This document shows positions 1-8,087 of a DNA stretch of 64,000 nucleotides, piece by piece. Source of the DNA: Leeuwenhoekiella sp. MAR_2009_132 (GTDB taxonomy: Bacteria > Bacteroidota > Bacteroidia > Flavobacteriales > Flavobacteriaceae); contig NZ_JHZY01000004.1 in assembly GCF_000687915.1 (NCBI RefSeq), positions 1,002,001-1,066,000 of the forward strand, read 5' to 3'. Made by a program: the position numbers and the translations under genes. The notes beneath the pieces are model-generated. The model had not been told where the DNA came from and searched no databases. It was given only the letters and a program-made list of their open reading frames with translations. Every line of letters begins with the position of its first letter. The stretch's first letter is position 1.

Positions 1-1886
1 CTAATAGTTCCTCCAATGGCTTTTATACGCTTTTCTGTATTACGGAGCCCATTTTTTAAAATTAATGCTTCTTTTGAGGCTCCTACACCATTATCTTCAT
101 AATTAATCTTTAGTGAATTTGATTCTTCAGAAAATTTTACCGTTACTAATCTTGCCTCGCTATGCTTTCTCATGTTTATCATTAATTCCCGTAATACTTT
201 GTAAAGGGCAACTTTAGACCACTGGTCTACGTGCTCCCATAAGATGTTTTGAACACCGGTAATAAACAGGTTTGTATTTTCGGGCTTTTGTATTTGCAAT
301 AGCGCTACTAAACTTTGTTTGTATTGCTCTCCCGTCTCTACTTCATTAATTTCTCTAGAAAAATCCCGGCTTTGTTTATACAAGCCATCGAGTTCGTCAA
401 GCACAATCTCTTTATCAGAATTAGTCTGCAATAACAGCATTACGTGGTTAAGACCTGCCCCAAAGTCGTCGTGCAATCTGCTCGATAATTCTGTTTCTGT
501 AGTATAAGCAGCCTCTAACCTATCTGCCCGGTTTTGAGTTTTTAAACGCTTTGTACGTTGTTTAAAAATTATATATATGACCACCAAAACTATAAGTAAA
601 CATATTAATATGGCCTTACCTACTAAATTAGCAAACTGTTCTTGTTCGGTTTGTAATTCTTTTAAAGCATTCTCTTTTTCTAAACGTACAATAGATTCTT
701 GTTTAGATTTATCATCGTACTTATACTTGGCAAATTGCGTTTTTACTTTTAATTCCTGTTGATACAAACTGTCTTGGAGAACAATATAACGATCTCTTAG
801 CTGAAGGTTTTTATCTGAAAACTGTAGCATTTTTTTTAAGACATCTTGTTCTGCCTTAGGAGTGTTTATAACTTTTGAAATCTGAATAACCGTATCAAAA
901 TAAGCTCTGGCTTTTTGCTCATTTATGCTACTATAAAACTCACCTAAATGGGTATAACTAGATTGCTGACCTCGTAAATCATTTATAGATTTTCGAATAT
1001 TAAGGGGTTGAATTAACGGCGTTTCTACATGGAGAGTACCGGCTAACCATTGTGCATATGCAAGGTTGTCTAAAACTCTCGCATATTCCTTTTCATCATT
1101 AATTACGGTTGAATCTTTTGAAACCGATTTTAATATTTCTATTGCTTTCTTATATTCCTTATTATCTAGGTAAGTAGCTGCCAGATTGTTTTTATAAATG
1201 TTTCGATCTGAATCTGAATCTGTAATTTTAATCGCCTTCTTTAAATATAGAATAGCATCTTTATAATTAAAAAGCTTGCGGTGATTTGTACCTAGTACAC
1301 TATAGCTTGAAGCTATAGCTCCTGTATTGTCGTTGTTTTCAAAAAACTGCAAGGCTTCAGTAATTGTTTCTTTACTTCCAAAAAAATCGCTCTGTGTTTG
1401 TTGAATACCGGCCATATTAACCAAATTTTTACCCACCCAGCTACTATCCTGTAGTGCCAGATAGTTGGTTTTAGATTTGTTATACCGCACAAAAGCACTA
1501 TCAAGTTGATTTGCTACAACCTCAAAGTAATATCCCATTAAATATTCCTGCATCCCTAAAGTTGATTTATCATCAATTTTAAGTGCGTATTTGATTAGGG
1601 TGTCGTCATATTTAAGTAAACTGTCAAATTCACCTAAAGAGTAATTAAGCCAGTTTTTTTTATAAAGGATTTTTGTATAATTAGTATCCTTTTTTTTAGT
1701 GTTATATAGTTGAAGTGCTTTCTCTACAGAAATTTTTCGATCTACTAAAGATCGTGTTTTATCCTGTGCCTCGTCAAAATAGAATAATGCACTATCCTGA
1801 ATAGTCTGCTGTTTATAGTTGTGCTTATTATCTTTTCCGCAAGAGAGTAAAAGTCCGCAGAAAAAAAAGAGTAATGCTTTGTTCAA
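1..1886 (-). CDS. TPR-repeat sensor histidine kinase, lipoprotein-like N-terminus (partial, runs off left edge)
   Basis: The reading frame is open from a TTG codon at 1886 to the window edge, so the C-terminus is missing. The N-terminus is a hydrophobic stretch ending in LLLSCGK, a lipobox-like signal. A helical region follows with TPR-like repeats (for example a segment reading HRKLFNYKDAILYLKKAI). Then come a coiled coil, one membrane helix (around LVGKAILICLLIVLVVIYI) and an H-box LHDDFGAGLN. The last visible part is an ATPase segment with an N-box-like LRELMINMRKHS and a G1-like DNGVG. This is the usual flavobacterial TPR kinase layout, which normally partners a LuxR-type response regulator; none is in view. 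An in-frame stop 21 nt upstream and no earlier ATG make TTG the likely start. The signal it senses is unknown. Confidence 0.85.
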   Translation of the reverse strand, partial: MNKALLFFFCGLLLSCGKDNKHNYKQQTIQDSALFYFDEAQDKTRSLVDRKISVEKALQLYNTKKKDTNYTKILYKKNWLNYSLGEFDSLLKYDDTLIKYALKIDDKSTLGMQEYLMGYYFEVVANQLDSAFVRYNKSKTNYLALQDSSWVGKNLVNMAGIQQTQSDFFGSKETITEALQFFENNDNTGAIASSYSVLGTNHRKLFNYKDAILYLKKAIKITDSDSDRNIYKNNLAATYLDNKEYKKAIEILKSVSKDSTVINDEKEYARVLDNLAYAQWLAGTLHVETPLIQPLNIRKSINDLRGQQSSYTHLGEFYSSINEQKARAYFDTVIQISKVINTPKAEQDVLKKMLQFSDKNLQLRDRYIVLQDSLYQQELKVKTQFAKYKYDDKSKQESIVRLEKENALKELQTEQEQFANLVGKAILICLLIVLVVIYIIFKQRTKRLKTQNRADRLEAAYTTETELSSRLHDDFGAGLNHVMLLLQTNSDKEIVLDELDGLYKQSRDFSREINEVETGEQYKQSLVALLQIQKPENTNLFITGVQNILWEHVDQWSKVALYKVLRELMINMRKHSEARLVTVKFSEESNSLKINYEDNGVGASKEALILKNGLRNTEKRIKAIGGTI

Positions 1887-1915
1887 TAGCTGAAGTTTAC
1901 GGCTAAACTACTAAA

Positions 1916-1942
1916 AAGAGCCATATTTTTAGTATGGCTCTT
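1916..1942 (-). terminator. Rho-independent terminator
   Basis: A perfect 10-bp stem (AAGAGCCATA paired with TATGGCTCTT) has a 7-nt loop. Read on the minus strand it is followed by a short T-run. It lies 14 nt beyond the stop of the 44-aa ORF and so closes the YceI/porin transcription unit. Confidence 0.8.
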
Positions 1943-1955
1943 GTACTAATTATAA

Positions 1956-2090
1956 CTAAAAATAGTAACCCGCATCATCACCTCCTGGTGGCGGAACTTC
2001 TTTTTGAGAGCAATATCTATGTGAAAATGCTATTTCCAAAAAACCAATTAAAAAACTAAGTCCCACATTAATTTTACTCCAGATTTTCAT
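1956..2090 (-). CDS. Small membrane-anchored protein (44 aa) with PPPGGDD tail
   Basis: Frame of 44 codons starting ATG AAA ATC TGG. The N-terminal part is hydrophobic (INVGLSFLIGFLEIAF) and could be a membrane anchor. The C-terminal part reads CSQKEVPPPGGDDAGYYF. The start overlaps the end of the preceding yceI-like gene by 17 nt, and a strong terminator follows the stop, which fits translation as the last gene of that operon. I do not recognise the family. Pro/Gly/Asp-rich tails after a single hydrophobic segment do occur in small Bacteroidota proteins of unknown role. It is too short for most gene callers. No function is proposed. Confidence 0.55.
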   Translation of the reverse strand: MKIWSKINVGLSFLIGFLEIAFSHRYCSQKEVPPPGGDDAGYYF

Positions 2091-2655
2091 ACCGGGCTGC
2101 GATGTCAAAATGAATTTCAATAGCATCTTTGACTTCTATCATCCCGAATAATTTCTTAGGAAATTCTAAATCAAAATCACTTAATAAAAGCTTCAACACT
2201 CCTGTAAAGTGCGTTTCGGCAGTTTGTGTTTTTATAACGGGCAATTTATACAGATGGGTTTTACCCGCAATATGTATAATTGCTGCTGCAATAACCGTAT
2301 AGTTTGAGGTTTCTACATTCTTAAGCTCTAGAATAATTTCGGGATAGCTATCTGCTTTTAAAAGGGCATTAAAATCACGGTTCATTTGTTTATTTCCGCA
2401 GTCAAAACCGTTTGTATCAAGAACTAAAACAGCATTTTTAAAATTCAGTACTGTTTCATTTTTAGAAACTAAAATCTCCTGGTTTTCCTTCAAATAATCT
2501 GCATCAAACTCACATTTAAAACCACAAATATTGGTTCTTCCCTTAATAACAAGATTGCTGTTGTTAAGGTTAGTAATAGTAATACTTGAGTAATCTTCTT
2601 GCGCGTTTAGAATTGCTGAAAGTAAAATAACCACAGTGTAAACTATATTTCTCAT
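2074..2655 (-). CDS. YceI family protein, exported
   Basis: YceI-like proteins are lipocalin-fold periplasmic proteins that bind isoprenoid lipids. This one has a signal peptide (MRNIVYTVVILLSAILNAQ) followed by a beta-rich domain typical of the family (repeated strands such as LNFKNAVLVLD, and the tail LFGMIEVKDAIEIHFDI). I chose the ATG at 2655 over an in-frame ATG at 2709. The extra 18 codons would translate through a terminator hairpin, and the signal peptide begins exactly at the inner ATG. It is the third gene after a second YceI protein and a porin, and two yceI-type genes around one porin suggest a shared periplasmic lipid or quinone-related job. Its domain is less canonical than that of the 4019-4609 paralogue. 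Confidence 0.75.
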   Translation of the reverse strand: MRNIVYTVVILLSAILNAQEDYSSITITNLNNSNLVIKGRTNICGFKCEFDADYLKENQEILVSKNETVLNFKNAVLVLDTNGFDCGNKQMNRDFNALLKADSYPEIILELKNVETSNYTVIAAAIIHIAGKTHLYKLPVIKTQTAETHFTGVLKLLLSDFDLEFPKKLFGMIEVKDAIEIHFDIAARYENLE

Positions 2656-2661
2656 AATTTC

Positions 2662-2703
2662 TGATTTTAATAAAAAAGTGGAGACTCTTAAAAGAGCCTC
2701 CAC
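2662..2703 (-). terminator. Terminator or attenuator between porin and yceI-like gene
   Basis: The stem GTGGAG/CTCCAC continues, after one mismatch, into CTCTT/AAGAG with a 2-nt loop. On the minus strand it is followed by TTTTTTATT. It sits between the porin stop (2724) and the corrected yceI start (2655), so it may end or reduce transcription into the last two genes. Confidence 0.7.
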
Positions 2704-2723
2704 CTTCATTCACCAACTTTTCT

Positions 2724-3995
2724 CTAAAAACTTATAGCTGCTTCCAGCAGAAAACCTTTAAAAAAGCCTTCATTATGAATATCTGCAACCGGGTAATCAT
2801 TATACTCCTGATTTACATATTCTACTTTCATAAGAATATTTTTTGTCATAAACCATCCTGCAGCCAGTTGATAACGGCTTACACTAACGTCTGCACCGCC
2901 TTCTAATTCACCATCTACTACATTGTAACGCCCGCCTAAATATAAATTTTCGGTAGGACCAAAACGGTAAAGTAACTCTCCTGCATACTGATTCCAGGTA
3001 CGGTTACTAGTCTCTGCAGATTTTTTACCACTGGCAGTTTCCAGTACACCAAAGAACTCCAGACCTTTGTATTTTACAAACGGATTAATCATCACAGAGG
3101 TGATTTCATTTTTAAGATCTGGGTTAATACGTCCTGCTCTAAAGCCATCACCACTGCCATCTGAAGCAGTCATTACGTTGTAATATCGTGTACCTGCACG
3201 GTCACCACTGTATAAATAAGCACTTGCTGTCTGGTTAGTCTTGTAAATTGATCCTGTTAAACGCAAGCGCAAATCTGGAGCAATGGTATTATCATAACCC
3301 ACTTTTGCAATAAATGACGGACTCGTAACTCCGGGGTTTGTTACCGCCTGGTTCAGTTTCCCATTGGTCACGCTCAGCATTCCCATCCATCCTTTATTAA
3401 AGAGATATACTTCACCGCCTACTTCGGTTGTAAAACTATCCATCAGATAGTTTCCTATAAATGGGTTGTAAAGCGACATTGCATTATCGGTTCTTCTAAA
3501 ATGCATATCACCATAATTATTTTCCATATGCCCTACTTTAATACGCAGGTGATTCATAAGGTTTTCCATAAATCCCTTTTTGATAAAGTCGAGTTTATCT
3601 ATTTGAAAATAACCTCCCTTTACATAGGTTTCATTATGATGCTGAGAAGACAGATACGTACGTAGATGCATACGCACACCATCAAATAAAGCGACATCCA
3701 GATCAAGATTTGCTGTAGCCAGGTTAAAATTATTTCCTATTTCCTGTAAAACGGGAGTTAATGCATTTCCTGAATTCTCGTGGTCTATTGCCTGAAACTG
3801 CAAGGCAGATGCACCACCTATGCGCACGTGCAGCCCGTCAAACGTACTCACCGTATCTTTAGGCGCTTCAAACTGATTTACACCTCGTTTATCTGGACTT
3901 CTATAGTTGTCAAAGTCCCGTTGACTTTGCGCCTGTGCGTTTATTCCTATGCATGCTAAGCATACAATACTGAAGTAGTTTATAAAATTTTTCAT
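2724..3995 (-). CDS. Outer-membrane porin-like beta-barrel protein
   Basis: A 423-aa protein with a cleavable signal (MKNFINYFSIVCLACIGINAQAQ), then alternating amphipathic strands rich in Tyr/Gly/Asn. It ends in FLLEAAISF, and a C-terminal Phe is typical of outer-membrane barrels. It resembles the Bacteroidota phosphate-selective/DcaP-like porin group, but the substrate cannot be read from the sequence. It lies 23 nt downstream of a yceI gene in the same direction and is probably co-transcribed from the promoter at 4633-4675. That promoter carries the TGAC-N4-GTCA operator, which suggests induction under the same condition as the cbb3 oxidase genes. Confidence 0.7.
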   Translation of the reverse strand: MKNFINYFSIVCLACIGINAQAQSQRDFDNYRSPDKRGVNQFEAPKDTVSTFDGLHVRIGGASALQFQAIDHENSGNALTPVLQEIGNNFNLATANLDLDVALFDGVRMHLRTYLSSQHHNETYVKGGYFQIDKLDFIKKGFMENLMNHLRIKVGHMENNYGDMHFRRTDNAMSLYNPFIGNYLMDSFTTEVGGEVYLFNKGWMGMLSVTNGKLNQAVTNPGVTSPSFIAKVGYDNTIAPDLRLRLTGSIYKTNQTASAYLYSGDRAGTRYYNVMTASDGSGDGFRAGRINPDLKNEITSVMINPFVKYKGLEFFGVLETASGKKSAETSNRTWNQYAGELLYRFGPTENLYLGGRYNVVDGELEGGADVSVSRYQLAAGWFMTKNILMKVEYVNQEYNDYPVADIHNEGFFKGFLLEAAISF

Positions 3996-4018
3996 GGTTG
4001 TTTTCTTTAACTATTGAA

Positions 4019-4609
4019 TTAATTGATGAAGGTTGTTTTAAATTTTACAGTAACCATTTCACCTGTGGTAATGGTTCCAAATAATGCCTTTGGCGGGTCA
4101 ATTTTATAATGGGTCATATTAAGTACGTGCTTACCGGTAAGTGTGATATACCCCGGCATTACATTAGCATCAAACACTATTGAAACCTGCTTGGTAACCC
4201 CGGCAATCATTAAATCTCCAGTTGTTTGTATGACATAGTTACCATCCTCTTTTGCCTTTATACTTTCTACCTTTTTTAAATCGTATTCAAGATTTTTATA
4301 AGCCGATGTATTGAGCGCTTTAAAGGTGTTTTTATCCATCCCACTCTTTCCGCTTTTAAGACTTTCTGCGAGAATCGCGAGGTGTAACTTGCTAATACCC
4401 TCAAGCTTATTATTGGTTTCAGTCACTTGCATACTTCCGGCAATATCTTCTACGGTAAGTTCCCAGTCGTGAATATTTGAAGTTCCCAAAACTTCCATCT
4501 GGGAAGCAGACTTTTGTAATGCATAGCGTTGTGCCTGTAAAGATGTATTGACACTTATAAAGGCGATAAGTACATAAGCACTTAAACGAAGTGTATCTAG
4601 AATTCTCAT
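4019..4609 (-). CDS. YceI family protein, exported
   Basis: A 196-aa protein with an N-terminal signal (RLSAYVLIAFISVNTSLQAQ) and a clear YceI domain: SNIHDWELTVEDIAGSM near the start, ALFGTITTGEMVTVKFKTTFIN at the end. Family members bind polyisoprenoid lipids in the periplasm. It is the first gene of the YceI-porin-YceI unit. I keep the ATG at 4609; a start at 4652 lies in another frame and is not coding. The operator and promoter lie 24-66 nt upstream. In several bacteria YceI sits next to cytochrome b561 or stress genes, and no cytochrome b is present here. Confidence 0.85.
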   Translation of the reverse strand: MRILDTLRLSAYVLIAFISVNTSLQAQRYALQKSASQMEVLGTSNIHDWELTVEDIAGSMQVTETNNKLEGISKLHLAILAESLKSGKSGMDKNTFKALNTSAYKNLEYDLKKVESIKAKEDGNYVIQTTGDLMIAGVTKQVSIVFDANVMPGYITLTGKHVLNMTHYKIDPPKALFGTITTGEMVTVKFKTTFIN

Positions 4610-4632
4610 TGTGGTTGTTTTTAATTAGATGA

Positions 4633-4675
4633 CAAATGTGCAACCACAACACCTCTTAGAAAATGACTAATGTCA
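4633..4675 (-). promoter_or_regulatory. Crp/Fnr-type operator plus promoter for yceI-porin unit
   Basis: Operator TGACTAATGTCA at 4664-4675. On the minus strand a -7-like CACATTTG (4640-4633) begins after exactly 23 bp. The same spacing is found at five other promoters in this window. A degenerate second half-site (TGACAAATGTGC) overlaps the -7 element. Confidence 0.7.
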
Positions 4676-4827
4676 CCTTTCTAATAAAACCTGAATTTCA
4701 AAATAACCCGCCACCTCACTACAATGATAGCGCTTAGATACTTAGCTAAAACTAGGTTTTAAGCTTGGTAATTATTTAAAAATCATCTAATTGTATTTTT
4801 TAAAGGATATTACCTTATTTAAGTGCG

Positions 4828-4839
4828 TACATTTGAAGT
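4828..4839 (+). promoter_or_regulatory. TAnnTTTG element directly before the PAS kinase start
   Basis: TACATTTG (4828-4835) is a perfect Bacteroidota -7 element placed only 4 nt before the ATG at 4840. It implies a leaderless or nearly leaderless mRNA. The 11-mer TTTGAAGTATG also spans the start of the Crp/Fnr gene at 39932. Confidence 0.5.
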
Positions 4840-6063
4840 ATGCAGGAATTCACAAAAAACAGCAATATATTTTCATTGCTCTCACAGGCAGTTTCTGAAG
4901 GGGTTGTAGTGATAAATCAAAAACACCATATCATTGCGACTAATGAAGCGGCGAATGAGATGTTTGGCTTTGCCGAAAGTGAACTTGTAGGACAACATCT
5001 AGATATTTTAGTGCCGCAAAAATACCTTCACATGCACGACAAACATGTTGATGCATTTATGCAGTATAGCGATAAACGGCAAATGGGACACGGTCGCGAT
5101 TTACACGGTAAGCGCAAAGACGGTTCGCTTTTTCCTGTCGAAGCAGGACTTAACCCGTTTACAATAGACGGCGAGATTTATGTTATGGCACTGGTAATTG
5201 ATATTACCGTGCGTAAGGCCCAACAGCAAGAAATTTTAGACCTTAATTCACAACTGGAAAAGAAAATCTCTTCCCGTACAAAACAACTTGAAGACACAGT
5301 ATTAAAACTTCAGGAAGAAGCAATCTTAAGACAGGAAGCAGAAGAGCGTATGAAAACGTCACTGCAAAAAGAACGGGATCTTGGCGAACTCAAAACAAAA
5401 TTTTTATCGCTGGTTTCTCACGAATTCAAAACACCGCTTACCGGGATGCTTTCTTCAGCTATACTTGCCGAACGTTACACGTTAACCGAGCAGCAAGATA
5501 AACGGGATAAACACTTAAAAATCATCAAAAACAAGATTAAATATCTTGATAATATCCTAAATGATTTTCTCTCTATTGAACGCTTAGAAACCGGGAAAGT
5601 AAATTATAAAATGAGCGTTTTCCCGCTTAGTAAAGTCATTAACGAGGTAGTTTATGACGCCAATATGTTATTAAAAGAAGGGCAAAATATCAAATACCCC
5701 GAGCATGTAGATGAGTACCTAATTACCTTTGATGAGAAAATATTGGAGCTGGCTATTTCTAATCTTATTAACAACGCTATAAAATATTCTCCAGAGCATA
5801 CACAAATTAAAATTAAAACTGAAGCACATAAAGACCGCTTGCAGATTTCGGTGAAAGATCAGGGAATTGGGATTCCGCTTGAGGAACAAAAATTTATTTT
5901 TCAGCGCTACTTTAGAGCCGAAAATGCTCTTACTAACCAAGGAACCGGCATAGGACTTAACATTTTAAAGAGTCACCTCGAAAATCTGAATGGCAGCATC
6001 AGCTTTACCAGTAACCCTCAGGGAAGTTGCTTTACTATAGAAATTCCGTTAGAAACAACCTAA
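4840..6063 (+). CDS. Cytoplasmic PAS-domain sensor histidine kinase
   Basis: A 407-aa protein without membrane segments. Residues about 10-125 form a PAS domain (NEAANEMFGF, RDLHGKRKDGSLFPVEAG). Residues about 130-185 are a long coiled coil. The HisKA box is LVSHEFKTPLTGM with His194. The ATPase domain has NLINNAIKYSP (N-box), DQGIGIP (G1) and a GTGIGLN G2 box. Being soluble, it probably senses an internal signal such as redox, oxygen or a small ligand; no haem- or flavin-binding signature can be asserted by eye. The next gene starts directly after the stop codon and encodes its likely partner, a receiver-Crp fusion. The pair sits between two transcription units carrying the TGAC-N4-GTCA operator. 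Confidence 0.88.
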   Translation: MQEFTKNSNIFSLLSQAVSEGVVVINQKHHIIATNEAANEMFGFAESELVGQHLDILVPQKYLHMHDKHVDAFMQYSDKRQMGHGRDLHGKRKDGSLFPVEAGLNPFTIDGEIYVMALVIDITVRKAQQQEILDLNSQLEKKISSRTKQLEDTVLKLQEEAILRQEAEERMKTSLQKERDLGELKTKFLSLVSHEFKTPLTGMLSSAILAERYTLTEQQDKRDKHLKIIKNKIKYLDNILNDFLSIERLETGKVNYKMSVFPLSKVINEVVYDANMLLKEGQNIKYPEHVDEYLITFDEKILELAISNLINNAIKYSPEHTQIKIKTEAHKDRLQISVKDQGIGIPLEEQKFIFQRYFRAENALTNQGTGIGLNILKSHLENLNGSISFTSNPQGSCFTIEIPLETT

Positions 6064-7113
6064 ATGAAACACCTACTACTTATTGAAGATGATCTGGTTG
6101 TGCGCGAAAACACACAGGAAATTCTAGAGCTTCACAAGTTTAAAGTAACCAGCGCTGCAAACGGAAGATTAGGAATTAAGATAGCCCTAGATCTTCTTCC
6201 TGACTTAATAATATGTGACATTATGATGCCTGAAATAGACGGTTATGGGGTGCTTAAAACACTTTCTGAAAATGAAAACACCAGTCACATTCCTTTTATT
6301 TTTCTTTCAGCAAAAACTGAACATAAAGAAATACGCCAGGGTATGAATCTGGGTGCAGACGATTATCTTACTAAACCTTACGAAGAAGAAGAACTCATAA
6401 ACGCCATTAGCAGCCGCCTAGCTAAAGCACAACTTCTTGCTGAAAAAACAGCTCCTGCACCCCAGGAAGAACTACTCGAAGACCGGTTTAAAAACCTCAA
6501 CGAACTCAAAAATTTCTTTGATGATGAAGGCGAATTATTATCGTATAACAAAGGGGATTTAATTTTTGCTGAAGGTGAACCTTCAAATAAAATATACCTC
6601 ATTCTTAAAGGTGTTCTAAAAACATACCGCATGGAAGAAAATGGTAAAGAGCTCACTACTGCGCTTTACAAAGCAGACGATTTTGTAGGTTTTACATCAT
6701 TTACCGAAAACCTTTCCCATCACGACAGCGCAATTGCTATGGAAGAAACGCAACTTGCTGCCGTTTCTAAAAGTGATCTAAAAAGTATTCTAGAGCGTAA
6801 TCAAAATGTGGCCTTAGAACTTGTAAACTTATTAACTACAAATCTTTCAGATCTTAAAGATCAATTGTTGCAAATGGCCTACAGCTCTATGAAGCGTAAA
6901 ACGGCACACACCATTTTACAGTTTGCTAAAATTCTTCAAAAAAATCCCGACGGAACCATTACCATAAGTCGCTATGATCTCGCAAATGTCGCCGGTATCG
7001 CAAAAGAAAGCCTTATACGTACGCTTTCAGAATTTAAAAAACAGGATTTAATAGAAATGAAGGGTCGAAATATTAGCATTCTAAACCTTGAGGCTCTCGA
7101 GAAAATCATTTAA
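6064..7113 (+). CDS. Response regulator: receiver + cNMP-binding + Crp-type HTH fusion
   Basis: A 349-aa protein with three parts. Residues 1-120 are a CheY-like receiver: acidic pair Asp9/Asp10, phospho-acceptor Asp52 in IICDIMMPE, and the conserved Lys in LTKPYEE. Residues about 150-265 are a cyclic-nucleotide-binding-fold domain (YNKGDLIFAEGEPSNKIYLI). The C-terminus is a Crp-family winged helix (RYDLANVAGIAKESLIRTL). The recognition helix keeps the Glu-x3-Arg pattern (ESLIR) used by Crp/Fnr proteins. It follows its kinase with no gap, so the two are surely co-expressed. The architecture replaces the usual small-molecule or Fe-S input by phosphorylation. It is a prime candidate to bind the TGAC-N4-GTCA sites, one of which lies 36 bp past its stop. 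Confidence 0.88.
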   Translation: MKHLLLIEDDLVVRENTQEILELHKFKVTSAANGRLGIKIALDLLPDLIICDIMMPEIDGYGVLKTLSENENTSHIPFIFLSAKTEHKEIRQGMNLGADDYLTKPYEEEELINAISSRLAKAQLLAEKTAPAPQEELLEDRFKNLNELKNFFDDEGELLSYNKGDLIFAEGEPSNKIYLILKGVLKTYRMEENGKELTTALYKADDFVGFTSFTENLSHHDSAIAMEETQLAAVSKSDLKSILERNQNVALELVNLLTTNLSDLKDQLLQMAYSSMKRKTAHTILQFAKILQKNPDGTITISRYDLANVAGIAKESLIRTLSEFKKQDLIEMKGRNISILNLEALEKII

Positions 7114-7148
7114 AATTAGTGCCTCTTACTCTTGATTATTATGTAAAA

Positions 7149-7191
7149 TGACTTTTGTCATTTTCGCCTTTAAACCAGCCCATTACATTTA
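7149..7191 (+). promoter_or_regulatory. Crp/Fnr-type operator plus promoter for uspA
   Basis: Operator TGACTTTTGTCA (7149-7160), then 23 bp, then TACATTTA (7184-7191), a -7 element with one change from TAnnTTTG. The uspA start at 7217 is 26 nt further on. Confidence 0.75.
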
Positions 7192-7216
7192 CATTAAAAT
7201 TTTGAATGTACGTGTC

Positions 7217-8047
7217 ATGAAAAATATTCTTATCCCAACAGATTTTTCTAAAAACTCCAGAAATGCAGTGCTGTATGCCTTAGATTTCTTTAGAAATCAA
7301 GAGTGCAATTTTTATATACTGCACGTTACCCAGACCGCTCTTACTAACGAGATGGGCGTAGATTTTACAAATGAACTTGCACCTATGCTAAGCCAGGGAA
7401 TGCCGCTTGATTTAGAATTGTGTGTTGATGAGATCAAAGTGCTTAAACGCAATAAAAAGCATCACTTTTTCCCTGTTTACGAGCAATTATTCTTATTAGA
7501 TGCCATAAGAGAACAAGTCATTCAAAAAAAAATAGACTATATCGTTATGGGAACTAAAGGTGCTTCTGGCTTTAAAGAAGTCGCCGTAGGAAGCAATACA
7601 GGAGATGTAATCACTAAGGTAAAATGCCCTATTCTTGTTGTTCCTGAAAATGCAAAATTTGAAATGATTTCTAAAATTGCATTCCCTACAGACTTTAATA
7701 TGAATTTCACGACGACGGTGATTAATACGCTTCTTGAAATTCTTGAAACACAACAAGCCTCTTTAGCTATTTTAAATATTAAGAAAGACAACGCGCAGCT
7801 TACAAACCGACAACTCGAGCACAAAGAATATTTAAACGCTTATCTGGAAGATCATACGCATCACTTTCACACACTCACACAGCCTAAAATTGAAGTTGCA
7901 CTGCAACAGTTTATAAACAGTGAATCTATTAATCTGATTGCGATGGTAGCAAAAAACCTCAATTTCTTTCAGCTTTTACTGTTTACTCCTTTAGTTGAGC
8001 AAATGAGTTATCATACAGATATTCCGTTTTTAGTGCTGCATGAATAG
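7217..8047 (+). CDS. Universal stress protein, tandem UspA domains
   Basis: A 276-aa cytoplasmic protein with two UspA folds. The first (residues 1-145) has MKNILIPTDFSKNSRNA and the ATP-binding pattern GTKGASGFKEVAVGSNT. The second (about 150-276) keeps KIAFPTDFNMNF but lacks the Gly-rich nucleotide motif. The frame is open from an ATG at 7148, but those 23 extra codons would translate the operator and promoter. The ATG at 7217 starts exactly at the conserved MKNILIPTDFS, so I use it. Usp proteins with this layout are commonly induced by oxygen limitation or growth arrest, which fits the operator shared with the cbb3 oxidase. Confidence 0.88.
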   Translation: MKNILIPTDFSKNSRNAVLYALDFFRNQECNFYILHVTQTALTNEMGVDFTNELAPMLSQGMPLDLELCVDEIKVLKRNKKHHFFPVYEQLFLLDAIREQVIQKKIDYIVMGTKGASGFKEVAVGSNTGDVITKVKCPILVVPENAKFEMISKIAFPTDFNMNFTTTVINTLLEILETQQASLAILNIKKDNAQLTNRQLEHKEYLNAYLEDHTHHFHTLTQPKIEVALQQFINSESINLIAMVAKNLNFFQLLLFTPLVEQMSYHTDIPFLVLHE

Positions 8048-8087
8048 CCCAACAGATTCTTTTCAATTTAATGAAAAACGCTGTTTG

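Noticed and set aside
4419..4652. 77-codon ORF on the minus strand in another frame of yceI
   Set aside because: It overlaps the well-supported YceI frame and has Cys/Arg/Tyr-rich nonsense composition.
7148..7216. N-terminal extension of the UspA protein
   Set aside because: It would overlap the operator and the -7 element; the conserved start is at 7217.
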